Shown here one piece after another: positions 7,733 to 15,125 of a stretch of 38,778 nucleotides of DNA. Position 1 is the stretch's first letter. Each line of letters begins with the position of its first letter. The translations under genes and the position numbers were made by a program. Under the pieces are notes generated by a model. That model ran no database searches, was not told the origin of the DNA, and was given only the letters and a program-made list of their open reading frames with translations. This DNA is from Myxococcales bacterium UBA1660 (GTDB lineage Bacteria; Myxococcota_A; Polyangia; Polyangiales; Houyiibacteriaceae), in the NCBI GenBank assembly GCA_002320815.1, contig DCLA01000111.1, positions 92,812 to 131,589 on the forward strand, in the 5' to 3' direction.

Positions 7733-8461
7733 TCACATCGCGGCGGCCGGGTTCTCCAGGTGGATCAGCTGGAACTGCTGGGTCTGCTCGTTGTTGCAGC
7801 CGATGACCTTGGCGGTGCCCGAGGTGTAGGCGTAGCACTTCGAGGGATCGAGCCCGAGGTTCGTCGCCCGGGAGGCGTCCGGCGTACCAGCCAGCACGGA
7901 GGCCGACGAGCAGGGGTGCTGCCCCTCGTCACAGCCGCGGCCCACGGCCTCGATGAAGGCGTCGTTCACCTGGCAGGCGACGGCCTGATACTGGCCAGCC
8001 ACCGAGGGGTGGAACCCCTGCATGGCCTGGGCTCCGCTCGGGTCGGTGCTGCAGCCCATCTTGATGGCGCTCAGCTTCATGCTCACCGAGATGCGGTTCA
8101 TGCTGGCGGCGAACTGGTTCCCCAGGGAGTCGCCCAGGGGCGCCGCGGCCTGGCCGGTGGCGTCGCGGTTCATCTCCGCGCTGGTCAGGCAGGCGTTGCA
8201 GAGCCCGCAGGTCAGCGCGACGGCCAGCGAGAGCAGGAAGGCGACGATGTTCATCACCAGGCCGGCCACCGCCATGCCGTTGCTCTCGCCCGTCTGCTTC
8301 GCCTGGCTCATCGACATGCCGGCGAGGACGATGCCGGTCAGGGAGAGGAGCGGGGCGCCGAAGCTCAGGATCGAGCCCGCGATGGGCACCGCGGTCAGGA
8401 AGAAACCGCCGATCATGAAGAGGAACGAGACGCCGCCGAGGACGAGTGCTGCGATGGGCAT
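7733..8461 (-). CDS. Hypothetical membrane protein with DUF4190-like N-terminus
   Basis: 242 residues. The first about 100 residues contain three to four hydrophobic helices (IAALVLGGVSFLFMIGGFFLTAVPIAGSI, SLTGIVLAGMSM, GMAVAGLVMNIVAFLLSLAVALTC) with small-residue spacing typical of DUF4190-type 'double helix' proteins. The remainder is a soluble, Cys-containing domain (CSTDPSGAQAMQGF, ACQVNDAFIEAVGRGC, HPCSSASV) that is probably extracytoplasmic and disulphide-bonded. No enzyme motif is seen. It is transcribed away from era across a 127-nt gap and towards lgt, 19 nt upstream of it. Confidence 0.7.
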   Translation of the reverse strand: MPIAALVLGGVSFLFMIGGFFLTAVPIAGSILSFGAPLLSLTGIVLAGMSMSQAKQTGESNGMAVAGLVMNIVAFLLSLAVALTCGLCNACLTSAEMNRDATGQAAAPLGDSLGNQFAASMNRISVSMKLSAIKMGCSTDPSGAQAMQGFHPSVAGQYQAVACQVNDAFIEAVGRGCDEGQHPCSSASVLAGTPDASRATNLGLDPSKCYAYTSGTAKVIGCNNEQTQQFQLIHLENPAAAM

Positions 8462-8574
8462 GGCGGGGGCAGAGTCGGCCGAAAGGGGGTGGAAAGCAAG
8501 CGGCGCGGACCCACTTCCGTGAGCCATCCGCGGGGCCGCGCAGGCCATCGCTCGCCAGGGGGCCCCGGCCGGTC

Positions 8575-8580
8575 CATACT
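8575..8580 (+). promoter_or_regulatory. Putative -10 element (CATACT) 8 nt before the era start
   Basis: CATACT ends 8 nt before the era ATG. No Shine-Dalgarno sequence is seen, so a leaderless or near-leaderless mRNA is possible. It is part of a recurring pattern in this window. No clear -35 is visible. Confidence 0.3.
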
Positions 8581-8588
8581 CCGCCGCC

Positions 8589-9566
8589 ATGGAGCCGGAA
8601 GGACAGGAGAAGAGCGAGGCGCGCGCCGGTCGGTGCGCGATCTTCGGACGCCCGAACGTGGGCAAGTCCACCTTCCTGAACCAGGTGCTGGGCCAGAAGT
8701 TGGTCATCGCCACCGCCCGGCCAGGGACCACCCGGAGCGCGGTGCTGGGCGTCTACTTGAAGGAGGATCCGCCCACGCAGATCGCCTTCGTGGACAGCCC
8801 CGGCGTCGCCCGACCCCGGACCCCCCTCCACAAGGTGCTGGTGGAGCAGGCCCAGCAGGCGCTCACCGACACCGACGTGGTCCTGTGGATGACCGAGGCC
8901 CCCAAGCCCGTCCGCAAGAAGGGCGGCAAGGCGTCGGTGCGGACCGACGTGCACCCCACCGATCGCGAGATCGTGCGCTACCTCGAGGCGGTGAAGGCCC
9001 CGGTCATCCTGGCGGTCAACAAGGTCGACCGCATCCAGGACAAGCGGCTGCTCCTGCCGATCATGGAGAACCACCGGGAGGTCCTCGCCGAGGCCGGCGT
9101 GGAGCTCGCCGGGATCGTGCCCATCTCCGCTCGCAAGGGCACCCAGGTGGACACGCTGATCTCGGTGCTCCGCGAGCACCTGCCCGAGGGGCTCCTCTAT
9201 GAGGACCCGGACTTCGTCACCGACCGGCCCGAGCGCTTCTTCGTCGCCGAGCTGGTCCGCGAGGCGGTGATCACCGCGACCAAGGCCGAGGTGCCCTACG
9301 GCGCGGCCGTCTTCGTGGAGGGCTACGACACGTCGGGGCGGACGGTGAAGATCCACGCGACCGTCGTGGTCGAGAAGCCCAGCCACAAGGGCATCGTCAT
9401 CGGCGCGCAGGGAGCCCGGATCAAGGAGATCGGGATCCAGGCGCGCCAGTCCATCGAAGCCTTCCTCGAGCGCAAGGTGCACCTCGAGCTCTGGGTGAAG
9501 GTCGTGCCCGGCTGGACCGCCGACCCGCAGCGGGTCAAGCGCTACGCCACCGAAGCCGAAGGCTAG
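8589..9566 (+). CDS. era: GTPase Era (ribosome assembly)
   Basis: 325 residues. G1 is GRPNVGKST (residues 20-28), followed by PGTTRS (G2 region), DSPG (G3; DTPG in most), NKVD (G4) and SARKG (G5). A C-terminal KH domain (HKGIVIGAQGARIKEIGIQARQSIEAFL) binds the 3' end of 16S rRNA in known Era proteins. There is an extra basic loop between G3 and G4 (KPVRKKGGKASVRTD). It is followed by der after 11 nt, so two ribosome-assembly GTPases are made from one transcript. The Ser in G3 and the loop insertion are mild deviations. Confidence 0.95.
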   Translation: MEPEGQEKSEARAGRCAIFGRPNVGKSTFLNQVLGQKLVIATARPGTTRSAVLGVYLKEDPPTQIAFVDSPGVARPRTPLHKVLVEQAQQALTDTDVVLWMTEAPKPVRKKGGKASVRTDVHPTDREIVRYLEAVKAPVILAVNKVDRIQDKRLLLPIMENHREVLAEAGVELAGIVPISARKGTQVDTLISVLREHLPEGLLYEDPDFVTDRPERFFVAELVREAVITATKAEVPYGAAVFVEGYDTSGRTVKIHATVVVEKPSHKGIVIGAQGARIKEIGIQARQSIEAFLERKVHLELWVKVVPGWTADPQRVKRYATEAEG

Positions 9567-9577
9567 GAACAGAGAAC

Positions 9578-10948
9578 ATGGGTAGGAAGAAGCGAGGCGC
9601 GCCGCTGCCGGCGGGCGCAGGCGGCGGTAAGCCGCTGGTGGCCATCGTGGGCCGACCGAACGTGGGCAAGAGCACGCTCTTCAACAAGCTCGCGCGCCGC
9701 AAGATCGCGATCGTCGAGGACATGCCGGGCGTGACCCGGGACCGACACTACGCCGACGCCTACGCGCTCGGCCGCGAGTTCGTGCTCGTGGACACCGGCG
9801 GCTTCGACCCCGGCAGCGACGACCCGATGACCGAGGGCATCGCCGCCAACGTGCGGGCCGCCCTCGCCGAGTGCGACGTGGTCATCTGCGTCTTCGACGG
9901 CACCGCGCCGGCCCTCGACGCCGACCGCGAGGCGGTCCACCTGCTGCGCACCGCCGACCGCCCGGTCATCTACGTGGCCAACAAGGCCGACGGTCAGAAG
10001 CAGGCCCACGAGGCCCTGGAGCTCTACGAGCTGGGCGTCGAGGAGATCCTGCCGGTCTCCGCGCTCCACGGCCGCGGCCTCGGCCGCCTCGAGGAAGAAC
10101 TCGTCGAGGTCCTCCCCGAGCCGCGCGAGATGGACGAGGTCGACCTCAAGATCCCGCGGGTGGCCATCGTCGGTCGTCCCAACGCGGGCAAGTCGTCCTT
10201 GGTGAACCGACTCGTGGGCGCCGACCAGCAGCTCGTGGACGACCGCCCGGGCACCACCGTGGACAGCGTCGATACGCTCTACGAGGACGACGACCGGCGC
10301 CTGGTGATCATCGACACCGCCGGCATGCGCCGGAAGACCAAGGTCAAGAAGGAAGCCGGCGTCGAGCAGCTCAGCGTCTACCAGTCCATCAAGGCGATGG
10401 AGCGCTCCCACGTCGTGGTCCTGATGATCGATGGCCACGACGGCCCGAGCGAGCAGGACGCCAAGATCGCCGGTCTGGCGAACGACCGGGGCCGCGCGCT
10501 GGTGATCGGGCTCAACAAGGTCGACCTGATGAAGGGCGACGACCGCAAGCAGACCATCGAGCGGACCCGCGAGATCCTAGCCTTCGCTCCCTGGGCCCGC
10601 ATCGTGCCCATGAGCGCGCGGACGGGTCGGGGGACCCAGAAGCTCCTCGAGGCCATCGACGAGGCCGTGGCTTCCCATCGGCAGCGCATCACCACCTCCG
10701 AGGTGAACCGCTTCTTCGAAGAGGTCCTCGAGCACCACCCGCCGCCCTCCATGCGGAACCGCGCCGTGCGGCTCTACTTCGTGACCCAGGCCGAGGTGGC
10801 GCCCCCCGTCTTCGTCGTGGTGACCAACGCCCCGGACCACGTGCACTTCAGCTACCAGCGGTACGTGATCAACCAGCTCCGCGACCGCTTCGGCTTCCAG
10901 GGCTCGCCCATCCGCGTCCGCTACCGAGCCAAAAAAGACCGCCGCTGA
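9578..10948 (+). CDS. der: Double-domain GTPase Der (EngA), 50S assembly
   Basis: 456 residues with two tandem G domains. The first has GRPNVGKST (25-33), PGVTRDR, DTGG and NKAD. The second has GRPNAGKSS (about 200), PGTTVDS, DTAGMRRKTKVK, NKVD and SARTG. A C-terminal KH-like domain follows (HVHFSYQRYVINQLRDRFGFQGSPIRVRYR). The length and order match the family. An AGGA Shine-Dalgarno sequence precedes the ATG, and era ends 11 nt upstream. A pair of REP-like repeats and a strong stem-loop follow the stop. Confidence 0.96.
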   Translation: MGRKKRGAPLPAGAGGGKPLVAIVGRPNVGKSTLFNKLARRKIAIVEDMPGVTRDRHYADAYALGREFVLVDTGGFDPGSDDPMTEGIAANVRAALAECDVVICVFDGTAPALDADREAVHLLRTADRPVIYVANKADGQKQAHEALELYELGVEEILPVSALHGRGLGRLEEELVEVLPEPREMDEVDLKIPRVAIVGRPNAGKSSLVNRLVGADQQLVDDRPGTTVDSVDTLYEDDDRRLVIIDTAGMRRKTKVKKEAGVEQLSVYQSIKAMERSHVVVLMIDGHDGPSEQDAKIAGLANDRGRALVIGLNKVDLMKGDDRKQTIERTREILAFAPWARIVPMSARTGRGTQKLLEAIDEAVASHRQRITTSEVNRFFEEVLEHHPPPSMRNRAVRLYFVTQAEVAPPVFVVVTNAPDHVHFSYQRYVINQLRDRFGFQGSPIRVRYRAKKDRR

Positions 10949-10953
10949 CCCCA

Positions 10954-10980
10954 GGGACGATCGTCGTCATTGTCGTCTTT
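10954..10980 (+). repeat. REP-like 27-nt repeat unit, copy 2a
   Basis: GGGACGATC plus GTCGTCATT plus GTCGTCTTT, 5 nt after the der stop codon. It differs from the copy at 167 by one base in the last 9-nt unit. It forms a direct pair with the next unit at a 29-nt period. Confidence 0.85.
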
Positions 10981-10982
10981 CG

Positions 10983-11009
10983 GGGACGATCGTCGTCATT
11001 GTCGTCTTT
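10983..11009 (+). repeat. REP-like 27-nt repeat unit, copy 2b
   Basis: Same sequence as copy 2a, in the same orientation, separated by the dinucleotide CG. This pair-with-2-nt-gap layout recurs at both edges of the transposase element at the window end. Confidence 0.85.
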
Positions 11010-11019
11010 TGACCGCCCC

Positions 11020-11050
11020 GGCTCGGCCCTCCCCCCGGAGGGGCCGAGCC
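11020..11050. terminator. Bidirectional stem-loop between der and the convergent lipoprotein gene
   Basis: GGCTCGGCCC (11020-11029) pairs perfectly with GGGCCGAGCC (11041-11050), and the inner TCC/GGA extends the stem. It lies between two converging genes (der ends 10948, lipoprotein ends 11057), next to the REP-like pair. A T-run (TTTT at 11007-11010) lies on its 5' side in + orientation, so it may serve the minus-strand gene poorly. The call rests mainly on stem strength and position. Confidence 0.6.
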
Positions 11051-11056
11051 CCTCGC

Positions 11057-12583
11057 TCACATACAGGTCGCCGGCTGGTACCCGCTGCACATGGCGGCCT
11101 CGGGGCTCTCGTCGTTGACGCAGCCCATCCCGGGACACCAGCCGCAGTACCCGTTGCCCACGCACGATCCGCAGTCGCCGTAGCCGCTGCAGTCGACGCA
11201 CTCGGAGCGGCTGTCCACGAAGGTCCCGCCGCACTCGCCCTGGCGGGTCTCGGCCATGCAGGTCCCGTCGCACCAGCCGCAGGCCACGCCGGCGCTCGAG
11301 GCGCACGAGTCACAGTCGCTGAAGACCGAGCACGGGTCCTCGGTGCCGGCGTCGCCGCCGCACCAGGCCCAGGTGCCCTCGCCCTGGGCGATGGCGCCGG
11401 TGATGAGATCGATGGGTCCGGAGTTGTACTCGTAGAGCGAGTAGTCGATCACCGGGACATCCACGCGCGCGCCGATGTTGAGCTGCAGCCCGATCTCGGC
11501 CTTGGTGTCCCAATCGCAGAAGTCCGAGTGGGCCTCGCCGGAGATGAAGGGCCCCAGGTTCATCTGGGGGCCGAGGGCGTCGTAGAGCTTCGCCTGGTAG
11601 TTCACGCCGGCGGTGAGGCGCGCGGTGACGGTGACGTCGCCGCCCTCCTCGATGTTGAAGCTCGAGCTTCCGTTGCGGGTCGCGTCGGTCACCGGGCGCC
11701 AGGCGTCGTCCTCGTAGACGGCGCCGCCGGTGAACCCGATGCCGCCGCGGGCCTCGAAGCTCACGCCGGGGATGGTGACCTCGCCGCCGATGGTGAACTT
11801 GCCCTCCGGGACCAAGGTGTGGGTCACCGTGACCGGCACGAAGCCCACCGCGAAGGTCGTGGTGAACTCCTTCTGCAGGCTGCTGAAGGTGCGGTCCCAC
11901 GAACAGGAGACCGAGCCCTCGTTGGTGGCCAGCTCCATGAAGACCTCGATGTTGCCGCCGACCAGGAAGCGGAACTCCTCGAGCCCGTCCCAGAAGCCGA
12001 TGTCGACCTCCATCTCGAACACCGGCGAGAAGCTCCCGCCGACCTCGACGGCGCCGCTCTCGAACTCGCACTTGCCGAGCTCGGCCGAGATGAGATTCAC
12101 GCTGCCGCCCAGGGCGTCGCTGCGCGCGCCGACGCCGTCGGTGCCGGGCTGGCTCCAGCTCTCCGCCGGGATCTCGAAGCGCGCCTTGAAGTGTACGTCG
12201 GCGAAGTAGTCGGTGAGCTCGGCGTTCGCCGTGAGCAGCTCGTAGCGGTTGGGGGCCAGCTCGCTCACCGCGACGATGGTCCGCAGGTAGCCGCCGCCGA
12301 GGGTCCCGGTGACGACCTCGCCCGCCGTGGGCGGGGAGGCGGGCGCGTCGCGGTAGGTGAAGACCAGCCGCTCCGGGTGGACCTCCACCGCGGCCAGGCC
12401 CTCGTCGAGGTCCGGATGCCGGGCCTCCTCGCGCAGCACGGGCTGGCGATAGACCGTCACCTCCGGTCCGGAGGCGTCCCGGACGCCCGAGCCGGGCGCG
12501 TCGTCCGACGTGCACCCGACCAACAGAGAAAGGCCGACGAGGACGCGAACGCCCCGCGTGTTCCACCGCTCCATGAACCCCAT
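11057..12583 (-). CDS. Cys-rich surface lipoprotein, paralogue A
   Basis: 508 residues. Lipobox LVGC follows a basic N-terminus (ATG 12583; a second ATG at 12574 also fits). Residues about 40-390 form a long beta-rich domain with regular strand motifs (EVTVYRQPVLREEARHPDLD, GTLGGGYLRTIV, FADVHFKARFE, VEMEVDIGFWDGLEEFRFLVGGN-like). The last about 110 residues are Cys-rich with PSI/plexin-like motifs: CDSCASSAGVACGWCDGTC, CVDCSGYGDCGSCVGNGYCGWCPGMGC. It is a tandem paralogue of the next gene, with the same domain order and near-identical opening and tail. The function is unknown; a surface adhesin or substrate-binding role is only a guess. Confidence 0.85.
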   Translation of the reverse strand: MGFMERWNTRGVRVLVGLSLLVGCTSDDAPGSGVRDASGPEVTVYRQPVLREEARHPDLDEGLAAVEVHPERLVFTYRDAPASPPTAGEVVTGTLGGGYLRTIVAVSELAPNRYELLTANAELTDYFADVHFKARFEIPAESWSQPGTDGVGARSDALGGSVNLISAELGKCEFESGAVEVGGSFSPVFEMEVDIGFWDGLEEFRFLVGGNIEVFMELATNEGSVSCSWDRTFSSLQKEFTTTFAVGFVPVTVTHTLVPEGKFTIGGEVTIPGVSFEARGGIGFTGGAVYEDDAWRPVTDATRNGSSSFNIEEGGDVTVTARLTAGVNYQAKLYDALGPQMNLGPFISGEAHSDFCDWDTKAEIGLQLNIGARVDVPVIDYSLYEYNSGPIDLITGAIAQGEGTWAWCGGDAGTEDPCSVFSDCDSCASSAGVACGWCDGTCMAETRQGECGGTFVDSRSECVDCSGYGDCGSCVGNGYCGWCPGMGCVNDESPEAAMCSGYQPATCM

Positions 12584-12589
12584 TCGCCG

Positions 12590-12595
12590 AAACTA
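12590..12595 (-). promoter_or_regulatory. Putative -10 (TAGTTT) exactly 6 nt before the paralogue A start
   Basis: On the minus strand TAGTTT is followed by CGGCGA and the ATG. The expected transcription start would fall on the first base of the start codon. No Shine-Dalgarno sequence is present. Confidence 0.35.
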
Positions 12596-12596
12596 T

Positions 12597-12626
12597 CACG
12601 GCCCTCGACGAATGCCGAGGGCCGTG
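12597..12626 (-). terminator. Intrinsic terminator of paralogue B
   Basis: CACGGCCCTCG and CGAGGGCCGTG form a perfect 11-bp stem with an 8-nt loop. On the minus strand it is followed by a short T-containing tract (ATAGTTT). It separates the two tandem paralogues into independent transcripts and immediately precedes the putative promoter of paralogue A. Confidence 0.75.
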
Positions 12627-12640
12627 GAGTCAAAGGGTGG

Positions 12641-12657
12641 GCGGGGCCGGACCCCGC
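12641..12657 (-). terminator. Second hairpin just after the paralogue B stop
   Basis: GCGGGG-CCGGA-CCCCGC stem-loop, 6 nt past the stop codon of the gene ending at 12664. It may act with the stronger hairpin at 12597-12626. Confidence 0.4.
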
Positions 12658-12663
12658 GCCGGG

Positions 12664-14193
12664 TCAGTCGCAGCTCAGGGTCTGGTACCCACCGCCGCAG
12701 CTCGCGGCCGCGTCGGTGGCGTCGTTCACGCAGCCCATGCCGGGACACCAGCCGCAGTAGCCGTTGCCGAGGCAGGAGCCGCAGTCGCCGAAGCCGCTGC
12801 AGTCCACGCAGGCGCTCCGGCTGGTGGTGAAGTCACCGCCACACTCGCCGGAGCGGCTCTCGCTGATGCAGCTCCCGCCGCACCAGCCGCAGGCCTCCCC
12901 GGCGCTGGCGGTGCAGGAGTCACAGTCGGTGAAGGCGCTGCAGGGATCCTCCATGCCGGCGTCCGAGCACCAGGGCCAGGTCCCGCTGTTCATGAAGAAG
13001 ACGCCGCTGAGGGGCTTGAAGCTCGTGCTCCAGCTCACCAGCGTGTAGTCGATGATGGGCACCTCGGCCTTGGCGCCGATCTCCAGCTCCAGGCCGACCT
13101 CGAGCTGGGTGTTCCACTCGCAGAGGCTGCTGGTCGCCGAGGGCTCGACGTACGGACCGATGAACATCTCGGGGCCGGCCGTGTCGTAGATCTTGGCCAG
13201 GTAGTTGAGACCCGCCGCGAGCTTGCCCTTGAGAGAGACCTCGCCCTCCGAGTCGACCTCGAAGGTCACGTCGCCGCTGCGGGAGGCGTCGGAGATGGCG
13301 TCCCAGGAGCCGTCCTCGTAGACCGCGCCGGCGCTGAAGTTGATGTTGCCGGTGCCAGTGAGCTCCACGCTGGGCACGTCGATCTCACCGGTGATGGAGA
13401 GCGAGCCCTTCGGGGTGATGGTGTGGGTCACGGCCACCGGGACGAAGCCGACGGCGAAGGTACTGGTGAACTCGCGCTCGAAGCGCTCCAGGAGCCACTC
13501 CTCCTGGCACTCGATGCTGGGCGCGCCGCCCTTGGGGAGCATCTTCAGCTCGAGGTCCAGGTTGCCGCCCACGACGAAGCGGAACTCCTTGAGGCCGTCC
13601 CAGAACCCGATGTCCACCTCGAGCTCGAAGATGGGCGAGAAGTCCCCCTTGAGGTCGAGGAGGTCGTACTTGGCCGAGCACCCCTCGACGATGTCCGACT
13701 GCACGAGCTTCACGCCGCTGCCGAGGGCGTCGGAGCGGGTGCCCACGCCGTCGCCGAGGTCCCACACGGCCTCGCTGGGCTCGAAGACGGCCCGGAAGTG
13801 GACGTCCGCGAAGTAGTCGACGAGCTGGGCGTTCTCGGTGATCAGCTCGTAGCGGTTGGGGGCCAGCTCGCTCACGCCGACGATGGTCCGGAGGTAGCCG
13901 CCGCCGAGGGTGCCGGAGACGACCTCGCCCACCGCGGGGGGCGACGAGGGCGCGCTGCGGTAGGTGAAGACCAGCCGCTCGGGGAAGACGTCCACCGACG
14001 CGAGGCCGGAGTCCAGGTCCGGATGCCGCGCCTCGTCCCGGAGGACCGGCTGGCGGAAGACGGTGACCTCCGGGGCGTCCATGCCCCGGACGCCGCTGCC
14101 GCTGGGTGCGTCGTCGGACGTACACCCGGCCAGGAAGGAGAGGGAGACGACGAGACCGAGAACCCCGCCGAGAGACCGCTTCTGGAACCCCAT
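12664..14193 (-). CDS. Cys-rich surface lipoprotein, paralogue B
   Basis: 509 residues, lipobox LAGC (SFLAGCTSDDAP). It is collinear with paralogue A: the shared opening TSDDAP..GSGVR, APEVTVFRQPVLRDEARHPDLDSGLASVDV, GTLGGGYLRTIVGVSELAPNRYELITENAQL, VDIGFWDGLKEFRFVVGGN, VTHTITPKG, and the Cys-rich tail (CDSCTASAGEACGWCGGSC, CVDCSGFGDCGSCLGNGYCGWCPGMGC). Central segments have diverged while the ends stay close, which suggests an old tandem duplication with selection on the tail. Both genes carry a -10-like hexamer exactly 6 nt before the ATG. The function is unknown. Confidence 0.85.
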   Translation of the reverse strand: MGFQKRSLGGVLGLVVSLSFLAGCTSDDAPSGSGVRGMDAPEVTVFRQPVLRDEARHPDLDSGLASVDVFPERLVFTYRSAPSSPPAVGEVVSGTLGGGYLRTIVGVSELAPNRYELITENAQLVDYFADVHFRAVFEPSEAVWDLGDGVGTRSDALGSGVKLVQSDIVEGCSAKYDLLDLKGDFSPIFELEVDIGFWDGLKEFRFVVGGNLDLELKMLPKGGAPSIECQEEWLLERFEREFTSTFAVGFVPVAVTHTITPKGSLSITGEIDVPSVELTGTGNINFSAGAVYEDGSWDAISDASRSGDVTFEVDSEGEVSLKGKLAAGLNYLAKIYDTAGPEMFIGPYVEPSATSSLCEWNTQLEVGLELEIGAKAEVPIIDYTLVSWSTSFKPLSGVFFMNSGTWPWCSDAGMEDPCSAFTDCDSCTASAGEACGWCGGSCISESRSGECGGDFTTSRSACVDCSGFGDCGSCLGNGYCGWCPGMGCVNDATDAAASCGGGYQTLSCD

Positions 14194-14199
14194 TCGCAG

Positions 14200-14205
14200 A
14201 CCCTA
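14200..14205 (-). promoter_or_regulatory. Putative -10 (TAGGGT) exactly 6 nt before the paralogue B start
   Basis: On the minus strand TAGGGT is followed by CTGCGA and the ATG, the same geometry as paralogue A (TAGTTT-CGGCGA-ATG). No Shine-Dalgarno sequence is present. Confidence 0.35.
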
Positions 14206-14240
14206 GCACGTCATTCTGTCAGTAGGATCAGCCCTTTGGT

Positions 14241-14272
14241 GACGTTTTCGCCCCCAAACGCGCCAAAACGTC
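14241..14272. promoter_or_regulatory. Inverted repeat in a divergent promoter region (operator candidate)
   Basis: GACGTTTT (14241-14248) and AAAACGTC (14265-14272) are a perfect 8+8 inverted repeat with a 16-nt spacer. It lies midway between the divergent starts of paralogue B (14193, minus) and the monooxygenase-like gene (14326, plus). The spacing suits a dimeric regulator controlling both genes. Confidence 0.4.
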
Positions 14273-14325
14273 CACGAACGAGGACCCCGTGGGCCGCGTT
14301 CGGGATTGGCACTATCCTCCGATCC

Positions 14326-15075
14326 GTGCGCTTTCTCAGCTTTCTCGCGGTGCTCCTGGCCCTCCCCACCCTGGCCCACGCGCATCTGGATCTCCTGGAG
14401 CCGACCTCGCGCTACGCCACCCGGGAGCTCAAGGAAGGTCCCTGCGGCATCACGGGCGGCGCACCGGGCGCGATCGTGGCCGTGTACGAGCCCGGCGCGA
14501 CGATCACCGTGACCATCGACGAGACGGTGAATCACCCCTCGCACTACCGCATCGCCTTCAGCGCCGAGGGCGACGGCGCGTTCCAGGACCCGGTGTGCCT
14601 GGAGAACTGCGAGACCGGAGGGCCCGATCCCGTGTTCGCGCCCAGCGAGGGCGGCACCATCCTGGTCGACCACTGGGACGACGCGGCCGAAGCGACCGAG
14701 TCGATCGAGGTGACCCTCCCCGACGTCGAGTGCGAGACCTGCGTGCTCCAGGTGATCCAGGTCATGTACGACAAGCGCCCCTACACCTCGCCGGGCAACG
14801 ACAACTACTACCGCTGTGCCGACATCGCGCTGCGCCGGTCCAGCCAGCCGCTGGACATGGGGACCTCGACCGCCGACGCCGGGCCCGCCGACAGCGATGC
14901 GGGCTCGGGCGACGACGCGGGCTCCGGGCCCGACGCAGGACTCCGACCCGCCGACGGCGGGGGCGCGGCGGACGAGAGCGAGGAGGGGTGCAGCGCCGCG
15001 GGTTCGGGTGCTGGCGCCGGGACCTTGGCCGGCCTGCTCCTCATGCTCGCTCGGCGCCGACGCTCACCGATGTGA
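14326..15075 (+). CDS. Lytic polysaccharide monooxygenase-like protein with MYXO-CTERM-like tail
   Basis: 249 residues from the GTG at 14326, which opens a clean signal peptide (RFLSFLAVLLALPTLAHA). Cleavage after AHA would leave His20 at the mature N-terminus (HLDLLEPTSRY), as needed for a copper histidine brace. A second candidate His is in NHPSHYRIAF, and a conserved-looking axial region is NDNYYRCADIAL. This resembles the 'SCE4755 family polysaccharide monooxygenase-like' proteins of myxobacteria. After an Asp/Gly/Ala linker the C-terminus is GCSAAGSGAGAGTLAGLLLM then RRRR, i.e. Cys, hydrophobic helix and Arg cluster, matching the MYXO-CTERM surface-sorting signal. Enzymatic activity is inferred, not shown. 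Confidence 0.8.
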   Translation: MRFLSFLAVLLALPTLAHAHLDLLEPTSRYATRELKEGPCGITGGAPGAIVAVYEPGATITVTIDETVNHPSHYRIAFSAEGDGAFQDPVCLENCETGGPDPVFAPSEGGTILVDHWDDAAEATESIEVTLPDVECETCVLQVIQVMYDKRPYTSPGNDNYYRCADIALRRSSQPLDMGTSTADAGPADSDAGSGDDAGSGPDAGLRPADGGGAADESEEGCSAAGSGAGAGTLAGLLLMLARRRRSPM

Positions 15076-15079
15076 TACT
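15074..15079 (+). promoter_or_regulatory. Putative -10 (GATACT) for ilvE
   Basis: GATACT overlaps the stop codon of the monooxygenase-like gene. A transcription start 7 nt later (about 15086) would give ilvE a 40-nt leader that contains the hairpin at 15089-15109 and a GAGGA Shine-Dalgarno sequence. Confidence 0.35.
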
Positions 15080-15088
15080 CCCCGGGTG

Positions 15089-15109
15089 CGCACGCGCGGC
15101 TCGCGTGCG
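15089..15109 (+). promoter_or_regulatory. Hairpin between the monooxygenase-like gene and ilvE
   Basis: CGCACGCG-CGGCT-CGCGTGCG is a perfect 8-bp stem with a 5-nt loop. It may terminate the upstream gene or form the first structure in the ilvE leader. No T-run follows, which slightly favours a leader structure. Confidence 0.45.
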
Positions 15110-15125
15110 AGAACCCGAGGACGTC

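Noticed and set aside
12637..14325. N-terminal extension of the monooxygenase-like gene
   Set aside because: The extension is antisense to a real lipoprotein gene. The signal peptide and mature His are placed correctly only by the GTG at 14326.
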